64,000 nt of DNA from Zanthoxylum bungeanum. Taxonomy: Eukaryota; Streptophyta; Magnoliopsida; Sapindales; Rutaceae. The translations under genes were made by a program, and so were the position numbers. The notes under the pieces were generated by a model. That model ran no database searches. It saw only the letters and a list, made by a program, of their open reading frames with translations, and was not told the DNA's origin. The first letter of the stretch is position 1. Each line of letters opens with the position of its first letter. Below are positions 1-13,406 of the stretch, piece after piece. The stretch lies in the NCBI GenBank assembly GCA_019454045.1, contig SKCR01025357.1, positions 62,001-126,000 of the forward strand. Direction: 5' to 3'.

Positions 1-30
1 AAATATGGTTGTAAAGTAATGTGTATTGGA

Positions 31-2000
31 TGTTGGGTTTTCTAGGTCAAACCAAGATCAATTAAGCAAGAAATAATGTGAATACAACAAAGTAAGAATG
101 CGGAAAATACTCACTTTGATCGGTTTTAGATGTAGGAGATAACAAAAATTCCAAGCCTTTGTGTTGTGCTCCAAGCTCCCCTTTGATGTATGTAAAGCTT
201 CCAAGCATCTCCTTGAATTCCAAACTCATGAATATGTTTCCATATCACCTTTTTAAGACTCTTTATGTGCTAGCAATGGAAAATTTTGCAACAAAAATTT
301 CCACTTATCATTGTGTGACTCTCGGCCAAGCCAAGAGAAGAGAGGGAGAGAGGCAACTCTCGGTTTTTGAGAGAAAAGAGAGGAAGAGAGATTTGATTTT
401 GGGGTTGTGTAATTGTAATTGATTTTCCAAAAAACAATTCCCTTTTACCAAAACCATGTTTGGTAAATGTCATTCCAAATGACAAAAGGTGTCTTACAAG
501 TTACCAAAATAAATCTTCACCAACTTCCATCACCAAAAGTAAATAAAGTGACAAGTGAGGTGACTTGTGATGTGACTTGTGGGCCCCACTTGATTCAAAA
601 TCCGAGTAGGCCCGCAACATATCCCGGGCTCGGGTTCGCTAATTCCGAATTAACGAATTTTCTGTTGCAACGTAAGTAAATCAAATTTAATTAAATAATT
701 ATGCCTAGCAAAATTTCTATTCACGTCGCTCGCGAATTAATTCTAAATTAATTCGTTCGCCCAAATTAAAATCCAATTTTAATTCCGTTATGAAATCTAA
801 TTTCATATAATATATCGAATATATTATTTTATTGATTAATTTCGAATTAATCGTTCTCTCTCTTCTAATTAAATTTTATCCCAGATAAAATCTCTCCGCA
901 ATTAATCTTAGATTAATTTTCTCTCTTATCTAATTAATCCCAGATTAATTATGTTTGAGTCATACGTCATCGGTGAATCTTCGGGAAGCGACCTATGAGA
1001 TCTCTGGATATGTTGGCAGTAAATCCGATCATCGGAGTATCCGAATACGTGCGTACCTAGTACCACGTTCTTACCGATTTACAAGACATGGTTGGCTTCT
1101 AGCAAAGCATTGTGCCTACCAAATTCTCCAGAAATATTCTTTTAAGGAATATGTAATCTTTGTCAGGCGTAGTATACGTAGTATTGCGTATTGCGTATTG
1201 CGATCCAGTATCGGATGTCACATGCTAGGCCTGAGGCTGGAATTATGTCTGCCCCGTACGAAGCATATATCGGATCTCTAGTAACTAGTCTCTATAATGT
1301 GATAAACATGACCTAGTCATATTATCCCAATGACTGCAGTACTTAAGAGTACTAGTTCCGTATCCTACGTGATCATCATCTCCATATGACTGAAGTGATA
1401 CTTCCATCTTGACATCACACCCAATACACTACGATTCTCAATATACCCAGAAGAGGCGTACACAGAAACTGTTAAAGCCCCGGATGACCAAAACCAAAGT
1501 ATATTGATTGTCGCAAGTATTAGCGATGCAAGTCTCAGGTTAAGACCAAATACACCTACCCTGATTCGGACTTCTATAGACACATAGTCATACTATCAAT
1601 GGAAATCTGAGGGGTCTATCCAGAGCGAAGCTGTTTCCGTACCATCGGTAAACACAACCTCATATTACACTTGCATAAGTATCCAATACTTAAATATATG
1701 ATAACTATGCCGTTATGCTCCCACAACGCGCACAAGTGCAATACTAGTCTATTCCGCATTATCGATGTCCAATCTCGATAATACTACGACTAGGGATATT
1801 TTAATGATTAAACCTTAGTGGATTAATACTGTCTCATATCTTATTAATCCGGAACTAATCATATGGACTTTTATCATTTATGTATCTTGGTAATCCAAAT
1901 ACAAATGATAAAAGAGCAATTTCCTTTGTCACATAGTTAATTTATACAACAACACCATGTTATGTACAAATAGTAATGCTATGGGTCACAATTGTCCAAT
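31..2000. mobile_element. Solo-LTR-like insertion, about 1.97 kb
   Basis: Comparison with the uninterrupted copy at 8431-8470 shows that 31-2000 is an insertion. The six bases ATTGGA precede it (25-30) and follow it (2001-2006), as a target duplication would. The insert starts TGTTGGG and ends near GTCCA/AT, roughly LTR-like, but the right end is not a clean CA, so the exact boundary is uncertain by a few bases. It is AT-rich, has no primer site or internal region and no convincing ORF. A solo LTR left by recombination between the two LTRs of an unrelated element is the simplest reading. A truncated DNA transposon is possible. Confidence 0.5.
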
Positions 2001-5000
2001 ATTGGATACATGTTTCTTGGTCCGTCTTGTCAGTACAGTTTATGGGTATCTTTCTATAACTGCATCCGAGATCGTGCCAAAGTTGTGAGGGTGTAGGTTA
2101 TAGAATTATTATCCATACTGGTTATATATTCATACTTGACAAATTCAAGCGAAAGTGGAAATCCTGAACATACCAAAGTTGTCAGAACTACACTGGTAGC
2201 TTGAGTTTGTCATTGACAAGTGTAGCCTTGATACGTCTTTTTGTCAACGTGCCAAAGCTGTCACAACGATAAATGGCCAGGACCAAAACCAGTAGTCACT
2301 GGTAAGTGATTGACAATGAGTTGTCTACCTAATGAATATACGTAGGCGAGATCGTGCCAAAGCTGTGAGTCGAAATATATTCATGAGATCCTACTCTCAC
2401 TATGGAATTCGATTTAATTATCGAATTCCCATTGTCCGTTGGGGATTACGGTATTACGAAAAATAGTGGGAGACAATGCTGAGTTTAAAATTCATAACTT
2501 AAGCAGTGTGTAATATTTTGGAAAATGCTGCTTTCGTTTTCCTTTATTCTATATTGTTTTATAGATTTATACTTCTAATCCACTGCATGCTTATTACTTG
2601 AATAAGTTTTCTAACTATACTTATGGTTGCGTAATTCTAGAATAGGTTCTAGAAAGACAATAGACTTAGATATTGTTAGATTAGTTAAAAATCATCGGGA
2701 ACTGTTGTTTCGATTTTCTTGAAAATCAAAATGGTTTGTGACTTAGTTACTAAGTCACGAAAGGTAATATAAATGGATATCTTGTTTAGGATATAATTGT
2801 CTAGAGAGAATAGTTTCTTATGCAGTAAGAATTGACTTGAATAGTTCATGTCTCGAGATTCTTGACTGGCATTAAGAAAATCTCATTAGTATTTGTTTAT
2901 CTTATAATGACGTTTCTTGGCTTTAGTGACTTTTAGAAGTCACTTGTTTGACACAATTTGCTAATCAATCATTTGCAATTGTTGTAAATAATTGAATGCA
3001 AATTACAAAGCTTAAGAAAGGAGATGTGTATAGTTGTGTATAGAAAATATTGATTCTCACAATACGATGACTATAAGTATTGGATACTAGATCGCCTATC
3101 TCGTTAATTAAAATAATATTAATGACTATTTTGATATTTAATATCGGAACTTGTGACTGTTGGATAGTTACTTGTTCTGTATAAACAGTTTTTACATTTT
3201 TTTAATATGACTAGTAATGTCATTAATGAAAGATGAACATTAAGAAAAATATTCGGTAAAATAAATAACTTAGAACTGTACTTTATGAGATTTTATCATA
3301 AAAGTATTAGATAATTATTCCTTATGGTAAAGGATGGTCTGATACAAGTTCACACCACATATCATTATCCATTTAATGAATATTGTATTCAGGATATGAT
3401 TAAATCTCATTTAACCAATGATCGTCATTGGACCACAAATTTATTAAACTAATACACTGCATGTATGTAGTTTAATGAATTAGAAATTACCTTAGATAGT
3501 TTTCTATGCTCCGTAACTTAGTTAATGATTTGTCATGAAATTGTTACGTGTTTCTAAAAGAGAACATGTTGAACGTCTTGAATTGTTCGAGAACTTTCAA
3601 TATGTTTCTAATGAAATGCGGATAAAATATTTTGAATGGTTCACGAATATTCTATTTGTAGTGTTGAAAACTATATTTTAAAATTCATCGTGAGTCTTTG
3701 AATTGTTCAAAGATGTTTGATGTGATCAAACATATGAATTTAAGGCAAGTAAGGTCTATCATTTATTCTATTTAATGGAATATTGTATTCTATTTGATAG
3801 AATATCTTTTTTACGATCCCGAGTGATAAAATTGTTTTGTTACTTAGTGGTTAACATTGGATGTTGACGATTGCAGAAAAGATTTGACTTAGTGAAGTCA
3901 AATGTGAGAATGATAAACTATAAGTGGAACTACGTAATTAATAAGATGAAAAGACCCTTAGACAACTTCCGTATAAGTTTAATAGGATGTCATAATCATT
4001 TGTGAAGTATTTGATACTTGTTGGTTCTGTTGTTTTCTTATTGAAGAAAATTATCCTATAACTAATAGTGGGAGCGATATTTGATATCGATTTCGGAAGT
4101 CAACATTGAACCATAGATCTAAGATTGTTCATAGCTACTACTACGATCGAGTTTCGAACTTGATTAGGGTTTTGTTATGAATAGTTCATAAAGTGTTCAA
4201 ATTGTTTACGCATCAAAAGCACAGTGAGCTTGATAAAGGTTTGACATTTATAGTATGATAGCAAGAAAGGTTATACTCAGTAGTCTATTGTAGATTCTGA
4301 GAAAGCTCATGTCTTGTCGCACTGATTAAACAATTTAAAAAATTGTTGGTTAATGTTGATATTAAACTATGTTTTTGGCTAAAGAATGCAAAATGGCGTT
4401 CTTGAGTGATTTCTTCGAATGAGAGATTTGTCGTGATTTCTTTGTTTCAAGACTTTATTCTAGAATGACCCTAGAGTTTGTATTCAGCTAAAATCACAGT
4501 TTGATATATTAGCTTATGGAGCCTATTGTAGACTCAGATAAGTTTTTCGAAAATTCGTGTTCTCTGATTTTGATATTAGTCAGATTGTCTGGTTTTATTG
4601 AAGTAAAGAGAATATGTATTTATAAGTAGGGTCAGTGGGAGCGTACAAACTTCTTTATAGTATTGTATATATCCCAAGTCTTCTTTTCTCCGTGAGAGCG
4701 GTGAGAGTAGTCTTTGATATATTTGATATAAAGTTTTATATAAGATATAAAACTAAGATAGTAGTGAGATACTCCCATCAGTCGCATATTAGATATGATC
4801 TAATAAAGAACACAGTAAGACTATATGTATGACAGTTAGTATAACTGTTTGACAGTTAATGTGTCTTTTATGTATATAGTATTCATCTTTCGTAAATGAT
4901 GATTCTTTTATCGAAAGTTAGATTGATTGAAATGTCTAGTCAATCTTATGCATCATAGGATGATGGCGTAATGAATACTATATTATGTGCGATTAAAGAT

Positions 5001-5615
5001 ATCAAATTAATCGTAATTGTTATGAGTTATTTTGATATGCAATAGACCATAAGATGGATATTGAAACATGTTCTTTGTGATATTTGAGATATTAAGAACG
5101 AGTTTCTTATTCATGGAGAATTTAGTTTGCAACCATAAGGTCAGATTAGTTTTTGATCCTAATTATGACATTAGATGGTATTTTTCATATAAAGTCAAAA
5201 AAGATGCAGTGGGAGTGTCACCGTTGATTCTGCTAAATTAGTGGAATGATTTGCAACTTATGAAGTATTGACTTATGAAGTTGCATAGTGACCTTATAGA
5301 TTAGAAGTTTTCATATTAGTGTAGTGTTTGTGGTTGTCTTATAGTATTTGGATTTGATCACTAAATACATAGACAACTCAGTAGCTTGAGCACAATATTG
5401 TTAGAGCATCTGAGTCATATTGATGTAGAATTTGGATTCTACAAAATATGAATGATGCTGGCTAAGGAAAACAGTTGGGTTTTTTGGACAGACTCGATTT
5501 GTAAAGTAGACTTACTTGTTGTTGCCTACCTCTTGAGTGATGGTGAGCTTTTGAGGGCCATGAGTATGCGATACACATTAAGATGTGTATAGGATACCAT
5601 GTATGGGCACTAGAG

Positions 5616-5629
5616 CAAATGGGAGAAAT
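5616..5629 (+). other. Polypurine tract before shared LTR
   Basis: The purine-rich tract CAAATGGGAGAAAT lies immediately upstream of the LTR start TGTTAGGG, as expected for the plus-strand primer of an LTR retrotransposon. The same arrangement recurs at 16501-16514 and, on the minus strand, at 36148-36160. Confidence 0.65.
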
Positions 5630-8156
5630 TGTTAGGGTTGGTGCTCGGAGTGCCAATCCGGATCATATTTATGTGTGATTCATAAATACGAGCAATACTA
5701 TTTTCCATAATATTACTTAATTATTTGTAGCACCCTTATCTTTTATACGCTTATTCGATCTAATTGCGATTAGATATCTTATTACGATTGGATCGAAACA
5801 TAATCTGGTTCAGTGATATATGTATATTAGACAAAGACCCTAAGATTTACAATATAGTGCGCAGTTACAACGTAGTTTGTAATTGACATTTGGAAGCGCA
5901 CTATAAGATGTATATCCTTAAATAAAGTTCCTGGTCAAGATTTGCTAACACGGGTCAGTTAGTAAAATCCGTTGAGACTAGTACATATCGTATATCGTGA
6001 CTTGGTCTGATGGTTTATCCCAATTAATCATGAGTCTCAGGAGACTCGTATAGACATGTATGTGTTTATTTGATAAGACACTGAATGACACACTGAAGGT
6101 TTCCTAATAAATGGTACATCAACATCAGCATGAACCTTCTGGAGTTGAGCGAGCATATTGGTCATTTGACTTGAGATACCACAGTGGGATATATGCACTT
6201 TGATTGCAGTCACGTCACCGATCTATTTAGATCAGACCTCCACATGTTCGTTGGGTGTGGACTGATGCTAATGATATCCAGTGCGTATCAAGATAGGATT
6301 CGTCAGTCCTGTGTACAGGGCATAGGCATCCGCACGTGTTTACGATCTAGTAAATCCATGGATGTGGTATAACTTAGGAAATCAGTTCCGAGTGTTATTT
6401 AAATATCGTAAATTGAAAGTCGACTGTATTATACCGAACGAAATTAATATTTTCATCTATATCCCAGGTATAATACGAATAGCCTGTGACGGAGGGATTA
6501 TACGTATGCAATGACGTCGGCTTGTATAGTTTAGCGAGATTATCTGTGGTCGTCATAATCCATGAGTGGGTGGATTATGGACATGAAATTGGATTTCGTG
6601 ACAGATAAACCTAAACTTAGAGAGTCCCACAATATGAAGTGTACTCGTTGAGCACTTGGGCAACGCGATATGAATAATATAGATTATTCATAATACTTCA
6701 TCGGATTAAATGAGTTAATTCGGATCGTTTAATCAGTTAAACGATAACACATGCATTAGGGGATTTTGTCCGTTAATAATTATTGTGTATTTATATTTGA
6801 TACATAATACGATTAGATACAAATTAATTATTCCTCAAATGAGATTTTGACACATGCCATAAATATATGTATTTGTTATTTACTGTAAATAAAAATACAT
6901 ATATAATAATAATTACATTAATTAATTATTTGGATATTTAATTGTTAAATATTTGAATTGTTAATTAATAAACTTTTTCCATAAATGTTATGTAATTTGT
7001 CCATTTATTATTGGAACAAATGGCATGAATTAATTAAACTTGATGTGTGCAATGTTGATTGGATTACATAAAGTTTAATTTATATTTAATTAGATTAAAT
7101 ATGCTAAATGACCAAAATGCCATTGTTGAGCTTGTCCAATTCGGTCATGAGCATCTTTATAAGATAAAAAATTTTCACTTCTTCTAAGTGGTTTCCGTGG
7201 CCGAACACCTCAAATAAAATGGGTTTCAAATCTTGTTTGATAAATCCATGAAGAATTGAAGCAAAAATCAAGAAAAAAAAACTAAGGATTTAGGAGATTT
7301 AAGGTAAGTCTTCAAAACCCTAAGCTTGGAAATTTGATTTCTTGTTTCTTGATGATTTAGAAATGTTATAGGGTTTCTTTCAATTCTGAATTTTTGGGGC
7401 TTTTGGTTGTGGATGATGGATTGGAAGTATGTGTGCATGTGTGAAGTATATTTGGATGCAATTAATATAATTAGTGTCCAATTTGATCAATTGTTGATGA
7501 GTTGCTATTCTAGAGTGTTATGACCACTCTTGTGACACCTAGAATTGTTCTTGGGTTGTTCATATGTGTTGACTTTGGTTGGTGTTATGATTAATTAGAT
7601 TAATCTTGAAAATTTGGATTTAAAGCATGAAAATTAGAATTTTTGGTCTCTGGATCAGATTCCGTAAAACTGTAAATTTTGTGATGAATTTGATGTCAGA
7701 TAAATGTAATGGATGTGTTTTGGGAGTTGGAACAATTGCCGGAAAGTATTTCGGAGTTGAAATAAGCGAAAACGGCCAAAAATGGCGTTACCGGGTGGAT
7801 TTTGAGCCAACCGAGTGACGGCTATCCAAACAGTGAGTTCGTCACTATTTGGGCAGCCCATGAACTGCCCTGACACTATTGGGGCTGACCTGGGCAGTCC
7901 CCATAAGTGTTGGGTGGTCGGTTCGGTCAAAAACGCGATTTCCGTCATTTTACGGAAAAATATTTTTCGTAAAAGTTTCGTGATATTTCAACCTAATTTA
8001 TGTTGATATTTGATATTGAATAAATAGGTTTAGGTGAATATGAATAAATTATTCATATTAGATTTTGAATAATTTATTCGGTAATCTGAAAAGGTTTCAA
8101 ATTATGATTTCGCCCGAACCGCGCTTCCGCTGCGCCTATCGCCCAAAACCCCAACA
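5630..8156 (+). mobile_element. Family-A long terminal repeat, shared by two tandem internal regions
   Basis: The 2527-bp repeat begins TGTTAGGGTTGG and ends CCCCAACA, with the inverted ends usual for LTRs. It matches 16515-19013 over its full length in the same orientation. A tRNA-iMet primer site follows five bases after its end and a purine tract precedes its start, so it serves as 3' LTR of the element on its left and 5' LTR of the element on its right. It holds no coding sequence. Minus-strand relatives occur at 22661-35276 (split) and 40337-42947 but are more diverged. Confidence 0.85.
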
Positions 8157-8160
8157 AAAA

Positions 8161-8172
8161 TGGTATCAGAGC
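8161..8172 (+). other. Primer binding site, initiator-Met tRNA
   Basis: TGGTATCAGAGC is complementary to the 3' end of plant initiator methionine tRNA and is the usual primer site of plant Copia elements. It sits four bases after the LTR end. Confidence 0.9.
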
Positions 8173-10998
8173 GGGTCTGATGCTTCATCCATTACATTAT
8201 TCAATCTTGATATTTGATATATAATCCAATTTTAATGCTCGAACATGCATGTAATCTAGATATGTTTCTTTACTTTTCGATTCTATGATAACGAAAATGT
8301 AATTGAAATTTAATAGTTAAATTGTGTTTTGTTTTCTAAGGTAGAATTGAAATGTTTAGAAAATGATTTAGATTAAAATTCTGCATTTGATGTAGATTAT
8401 AGCTTCCAGTGGAAAATCCCCATTTTTAAATATGGCTGTAAAGTAACGTGTATTGGATACATGTTTCTTGGTCCGTCTTGTCATTACGGTTTATGGGTAT
8501 CATTTTATAACTGCATCTGTGATCGTGCCAAAGCTGTGAGGGTGTAGGTTGTAGAATTATTATCTATACCAGTTGTATATTGATACTGGACAAATTCAAG
8601 CGAAAGTGGAAATCCTGAACATGCCAAAGTTGTCATGACTACACTGGTAGCTTGAGTTTGTCATTGACAAGTGTAGCCTTGATACGACTCCTTGTGAACG
8701 TGCCAAATCTGTCACAACGAGAAATGGTCAGGACCAAAACCAAGAGTCACTGGTAAGTGATTGACGATGAGTTGTCTATCTAATGAATATGCGTAGGCGA
8801 GATCGTGCCAAAGCTGTGAGTCGAAATATATTCATGGGATCCTACTCTCAATATGGAATTCGATTTAATTATCGAATTCCCATTGTCCATTGGGGATTAC
8901 GGTATTAGGAAAAGTAGTGGGAGACACTGCTGAGTTTAAAATTCATAACTTAAGCAGTGTGTAATATTTTGGAAAATACTGCTTTCGTTTTCCTTTATTC
9001 TATATTGTTTTATAGATTTATACTTCTAATCCACTGCATGCTTATTACTTGAATAGGTTTTCTGACTTTACTTATGGTTGTGTAATTCTAGAATAGGTTC
9101 TAGAAAGATAGTAGACTTAGATATTGTTAGATTAGTTAAAAACCATCGGGAACTGTTGTTCCGATTTTCTTGAAAATCAAGATGGTTTGTGACTTAGTTA
9201 CTAAGTCACCAAAGGTAATCTAAATGGATATCTTGTTTATGATATAATTATCTAGAGAGAATAGTTTCTTATGAAGTAAGAATTTACTTGAATATTTCAT
9301 GTCTCGAGATTCTTGACTGGCATTAAGAAAATCACATTAGTATTTGTTTATATTATAATGACTTTTCTTGGCTTTAGTGACTTTTAGAAGTCACGTGTCT
9401 GACAAAGTTTGATAATCAATCATTTGCAATTGTTGTGAATAATTGAATGCTAATTATAAAGCTTAAGAAAAGAGATGTGTATAGTTGTGATAGAAAATAT
9501 CGATTCTCACAATACGACGACTATAAGTATTGGATACTAGATCTCCCGTCTCGTTAATTAAAATAATATTTAATGACTGTTTTGATATTTGATATCAGAA
9601 CTTGTGACTGTTGGATAGTTACTTGTTTTGTATAAACAGTTGTTACATATTTTAATATGACTTGTAGTGTCATTATTGAAAGATGAACATTAAGAAAAAT
9701 ATTCGGTAAAATAAATAACTTAGAACTGTGCTTTATGAGATTTTATCATAAAAGCATTAGATATTTATTCCTTATCGTAAAGGATGGTCTGATACGAGTT
9801 CACACCACATATGCTTATCCATTAAATGAATATTGTATCCAGGATATGATTAAATCTCATTTAACCAATGATCGTCATTGGACCACAGATTTATTAAACT
9901 AATACATTGGATGTATTAGTTTAATGAATTAGAAATTGCCTTAGATAGTTTTCTATGCTCTGTAACTTAGTTAATGATTTGTCATGACTTTGTTACGTGT
10001 TTCTAAAAGAGAACATGTTGAACATCTTGAATTGTTTGAGAACTTTCAATATGTTTCTAATGAAACGCGGATAGAATATTTTAAATGGTTCAAGAATATT
10101 CTATTTGTAGTGTTGAAAACTATATTTTAAAATTCATCGTGAGTCTTTGAATTGTTCAAAGATGTTTGATATGATCAAACATATGAATTTAAGGCAATTA
10201 GTTCTAAGATTATTTAATGAATATGATTCTAACTCAATATTAAACTTCCGCGATTCCATTTTAATGGAATTGGTCAGTGGGAGTGATCGAATCTTATATG
10301 ATTTGATTCGTTGATATTGAGTGTTACCGAATTGGTTTTCAATACTCTTGGGGTTATGCTCCAGAAATACTTATCCATCTCTTTAATTAAGGTTTCATTC
10401 GTTCCTACAGTTACATATATGATATGTATAGTAAAAAATTCCAATCTTGAAAAGTTTGAGATTTGAAACTTTCTTTTGTATAATGGTTATATAATTGAAA
10501 GTACTTGCGCCTCGGAGGTACAAGTAAGGTTTATCATTTATTCTATTTAATGGAATATTGTGATATATTTGATATAAGTAGGGTCAGTGGGAGCGTACAA
10601 ACTTCTTTCTAGTATTGTATATATCTTAAGTATTCTTTTCTCCGTGAGAGCAGTGGGAGTAGTCTGTGATATATTTGATATAAAGTTTTATATAAGATAT
10701 AAAACTAATAGACTAGTGAGATATTCCCATCAGTCGCATATTAGATATGATCTAATAAAGAACACAGTAAGACTATCTGTATGACAGTTAGTATAACTAT
10801 TTGACAGTTAACGTGTCTTTTATGTATATAGTATTCATCTTTCGTAAATGATGATTCTTTTGTCGAAAGTTAGATTGATTGGAATGTCTAGTCAATCTTA
10901 TGCATCATAGGATGATGGCGTAATGAATACTATATTATGTGTGATTAAAGATATCAATTTAATTTTAATTGTTACGAGTTATTTTGATATGCAGTAGA

Positions 10999-12423
10999 TG
11001 ATAAGTGCAGTTTATACCCAATTATTATGGCATTCTTAGCCCATTATTTTTGTTATGTTTCTTGCCATTTAATGTCATTTATAGTTTACTTTATGTTTTA
11101 TTTACAGGAGCATTAATACATGGATCTTTGGACATTTTAACATGTTTTGGGAACTTTTGGGAGCATCGGAAGCAAAGCGCAGAACCAGTGAAGAAAATGC
11201 ACTGGCGTCGCAGCGCCCAAACCTGTCACATACATTCTCCAGAGAGACAAGCGCCACAGCGCCCAAGTCAATGTGCCACGACGCCTTCAAGTTGTCACGT
11301 GTTCAATACAGAAGACCGAGAGCTTGGCACCGTGGCCTCCAAGCCCAGAGTCGCGACGCCTGCAAGCAAACTTCATCCCAGACAGAAACCCGAGAGAAGG
11401 GCGTCATGGCGCCACTAACCAAGCGCCACGGCGTTGCGGGAGTACATACACACGCGCGTTCCAGATTTGATTTTTAGGGTTTTTTAGGATACCCAATGAC
11501 TCCAAGCCTCCATTATAAATACATTAGTTCGTCCAAGACTTAGGAGGAGGCTAATACACAGCACAAAACACAGAAACACATATTTTTAGAGATCCAATGA
11601 GAAGGATTGAAGAGCGACAAGAGGAGACGAAGGCGGTGACGTCCGAAGAGAAAGAGATTCAATTATGGTTTTATCATCTTATTTCTTTCTTAGAACTCTA
11701 ATGATTTCCATTAGATTCATGACTTGTTTATCATTGTTTTTATCTTTTGTCATGAACTAAACTCCTTAATTCTAGAGAATGATGTAATTGATGCTTGAAC
11801 ATTGTAATTATTTATCAATTTTGTTATGAAGTTTTATTGATTTATTTATATTCTCTTAAGTTTAATGCTTTGTGTTTGCTGGCCACAAATATAATGATAT
11901 ATGTTTGAAATCTATCACTCGAGAGAGGGGATTTTGAATGGATCTAGAGAATATGACATAGGATTTTATAGAGTTCGAGAGAATCTGTAGTTCCTTTGAA
12001 GTCGTTAACATAGAATCACAAAGCGTAATGAGTTGTTAACTACTAGATTTGTATAGAGATATCGAAGTCTGTAGTTGATGATATTTTCACTCGGCACTCG
12101 AGAGAGGGAATGAATATTTTTGGAGTATTGACTTATAAACAATATAAGTGAACAATGATTAATTGGCATGAAAAATACATAGGGGACAGCTAGGTGTAAT
12201 CATGATCCAGAATCTCTATCGTATTAGTTCCTCCTATCAAATTATTTTTATATTTATTTATTTAATTAAATCTTTATTAATTATCGTCTAAATAAAGTTA
12301 GGATTATCAATTGTAGTACTTAGTGCGAGTTAAAGCAATCCATGTGGGTTCGACACTCTTCACTCATATTTATACTAAAACTTGACACCGTACACTTGCG
12401 GTACGATATAAATTATCACAACA
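10999..12423 (+). repeat. 5' LTR of Athila-like element
   Basis: The LTR begins TGATAAGTGCAG and ends ATCACAACA. Its first half has a GC-rich stretch (about 11190-11450) with repeated GCGCC/GCGCCACG words that creates spurious overlapping ORFs. The TGATAAG start is typical of the Athila/Tat group. Confidence 0.88.
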
Positions 12424-12429
12424 AGTTTT

Positions 12430-12449
12430 TGGCACCGTTGTCGGGGATT
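12430..12449 (+). other. Primer binding site, probably tRNA-Asp type
   Basis: The site TGGCACCGTTGTCGGGGATT follows six bases after the LTR. It differs slightly from the TGGCGCCGTTGCCGGGGA consensus used by Athila-like elements, which I associate with tRNA-Asp. Confidence 0.7.
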
Positions 12450-12596
12450 ATTTGTTTATTTCACATTAATACTATTACCAAGTAATCTTAGCTTAAATTT
12501 AGATTTTATTTATTTTTTATTTGTTATTTTTTATTATTTTTGTCTTAAGTTTTATTTTTGTTTTTATTTATTTTTATTTTTTATTATTATTTTTTT

Positions 12597-12627
12597 TATA
12601 TATATATATATATATATTTATTGTTAT

Positions 12628-12652
<25 letters not shown>
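12597..12652. repeat. (TA)n microsatellite in Athila-like leader
   Basis: Two runs of alternating TA, separated by a short TTATTGTTATT spacer, lie in a very T-rich stretch before gag. The 65-codon ORF over it is low-complexity and not credible. Confidence 0.85.
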
Positions 12653-12658
<6 letters not shown>

Positions 12659-12693
12659 CTTTCTTTCGTACTAGGAGAGTTGGAAAAGAAGCA

Positions 12694-13352
12694 ATGGCAG
12701 ATCCTATTGGTGCACTGATAGCTCAAGTATCGTCCCTCACGACTCATCTAGAAGTATTGACAAATCAAATGAGCCAATCGTTTATTGGAGTTGTTTCCGC
12801 TAATAGAATGCTTTTACCCAACAGAGGAGCAGGATTTGAACAAGTACATTATATGAACAATCGGAATTTCAACAACTACAGAGGCAGTCCTATGCCTAAT
12901 TATTATCATCCGAATTTTTCATATGCTAATATGGAGAACATCTTGCAAACTCCTCATGGCTTCAACTATCCAAGAGATGAGCAGAAACCTCCTTAGAAGA
13001 CCTCATGAGCATATTTGTATCTACAGCTTCAGAGAGGTTTGAGAAGAATGAGTCGAGGCTGAACAACATCGAAACATGTATGGGCAATATAGAGGCAACA
13101 TTGAAATCTTTAGAAACGCAAATGAGGCTGCTTGTTTCTTCCATGGTCAATCAACAAACATCGGTGTTTCCTAGTAACACTGAAGTCAACCCCAAAGAGC
13201 AATGTCAAGTCATAACCCTTAGGAGCGGAAAAGAGATTAAAGACACCTCTCAGGACTTAGGCAGTAAATATAAAGAAGTCACCTTCAGTGCTTTCAGAAC
13301 CATGCCGAGTCCTCAAGATGGTGCAAAATGTCACAGGGTAGATATAGTATAG
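12694..13352 (+). pseudogene. Athila-like gag, C-terminal fragment, frameshifted
   Basis: The frame at 12694-12996 encodes a gag-like segment with an Asn/Tyr-rich stretch around YHPNFSYAN, the usual landmark before the C-terminal part of Athila/Tat gag. A stop and frameshift at about 12993-13005 separate it from 13005-13352. That second piece has a coiled-coil-like stretch (ERFEKNESRLNNIET) and then LETQMRLL and ITLRSGKE, both conserved at the gag-protease boundary of this lineage. The N-terminal gag domain and a zinc knuckle are not present. Gag normally forms the particle and packages element RNA; this fragment cannot do so alone. Confidence 0.8.
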
Positions 13353-13406
13353 AATGGAGTTGAAACCAGACAGGGTGAATTAGTATTTCAGCAACCTACG
13401 AGCATA

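Larger units (their letters stand above)
1..5629 (+). mobile_element. Family-A LTR retrotransposon, first internal region (non-coding, partial, interrupted)
   Basis: This stretch is homologous to the internal region that follows the LTR at 5630-8156. Bases 1-30 match 8431-8458, and 2001-5629 matches 8453-16514 once the Athila-like insertion is removed. The window therefore begins only about 275 bp inside the element, so its 5' LTR should lie just to the left. A 1.97-kb insertion (31-2000) interrupts it. No ORF longer than about 65 codons looks real, and no gag, protease, integrase or reverse transcriptase motif is visible. The copy lacks about 325 bp present at 10200-10520 but has about 830 bp (roughly 3790-4620) missing from the second copy. 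It ends in a purine-rich tract directly before the shared LTR. I read it as a non-autonomous LARD-like relative of a Copia element; the superfamily is inferred only from the primer site and the tract. Confidence 0.75.

Noticed and set aside
8161..8172. tRNA-like sequence TGGTATCAGAGC (also 20817 and 40322)
   Set aside because: Only the 12-base complement of a tRNA 3' end is present; there is no cloverleaf, so these are primer binding sites, not tRNA genes.
11005..11477. Overlapping Arg/Pro/Ser-rich ORFs of 60-137 codons (and again at 14698-15026)
   Set aside because: They lie in the GC-rich part of the Athila-like LTR, overlap in several frames and are not maintained between the two LTRs.
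12521..12718. 65-codon hydrophobic plus-strand ORF
   Set aside because: It is translated T-rich and (TA)n low-complexity DNA in a retrotransposon leader.
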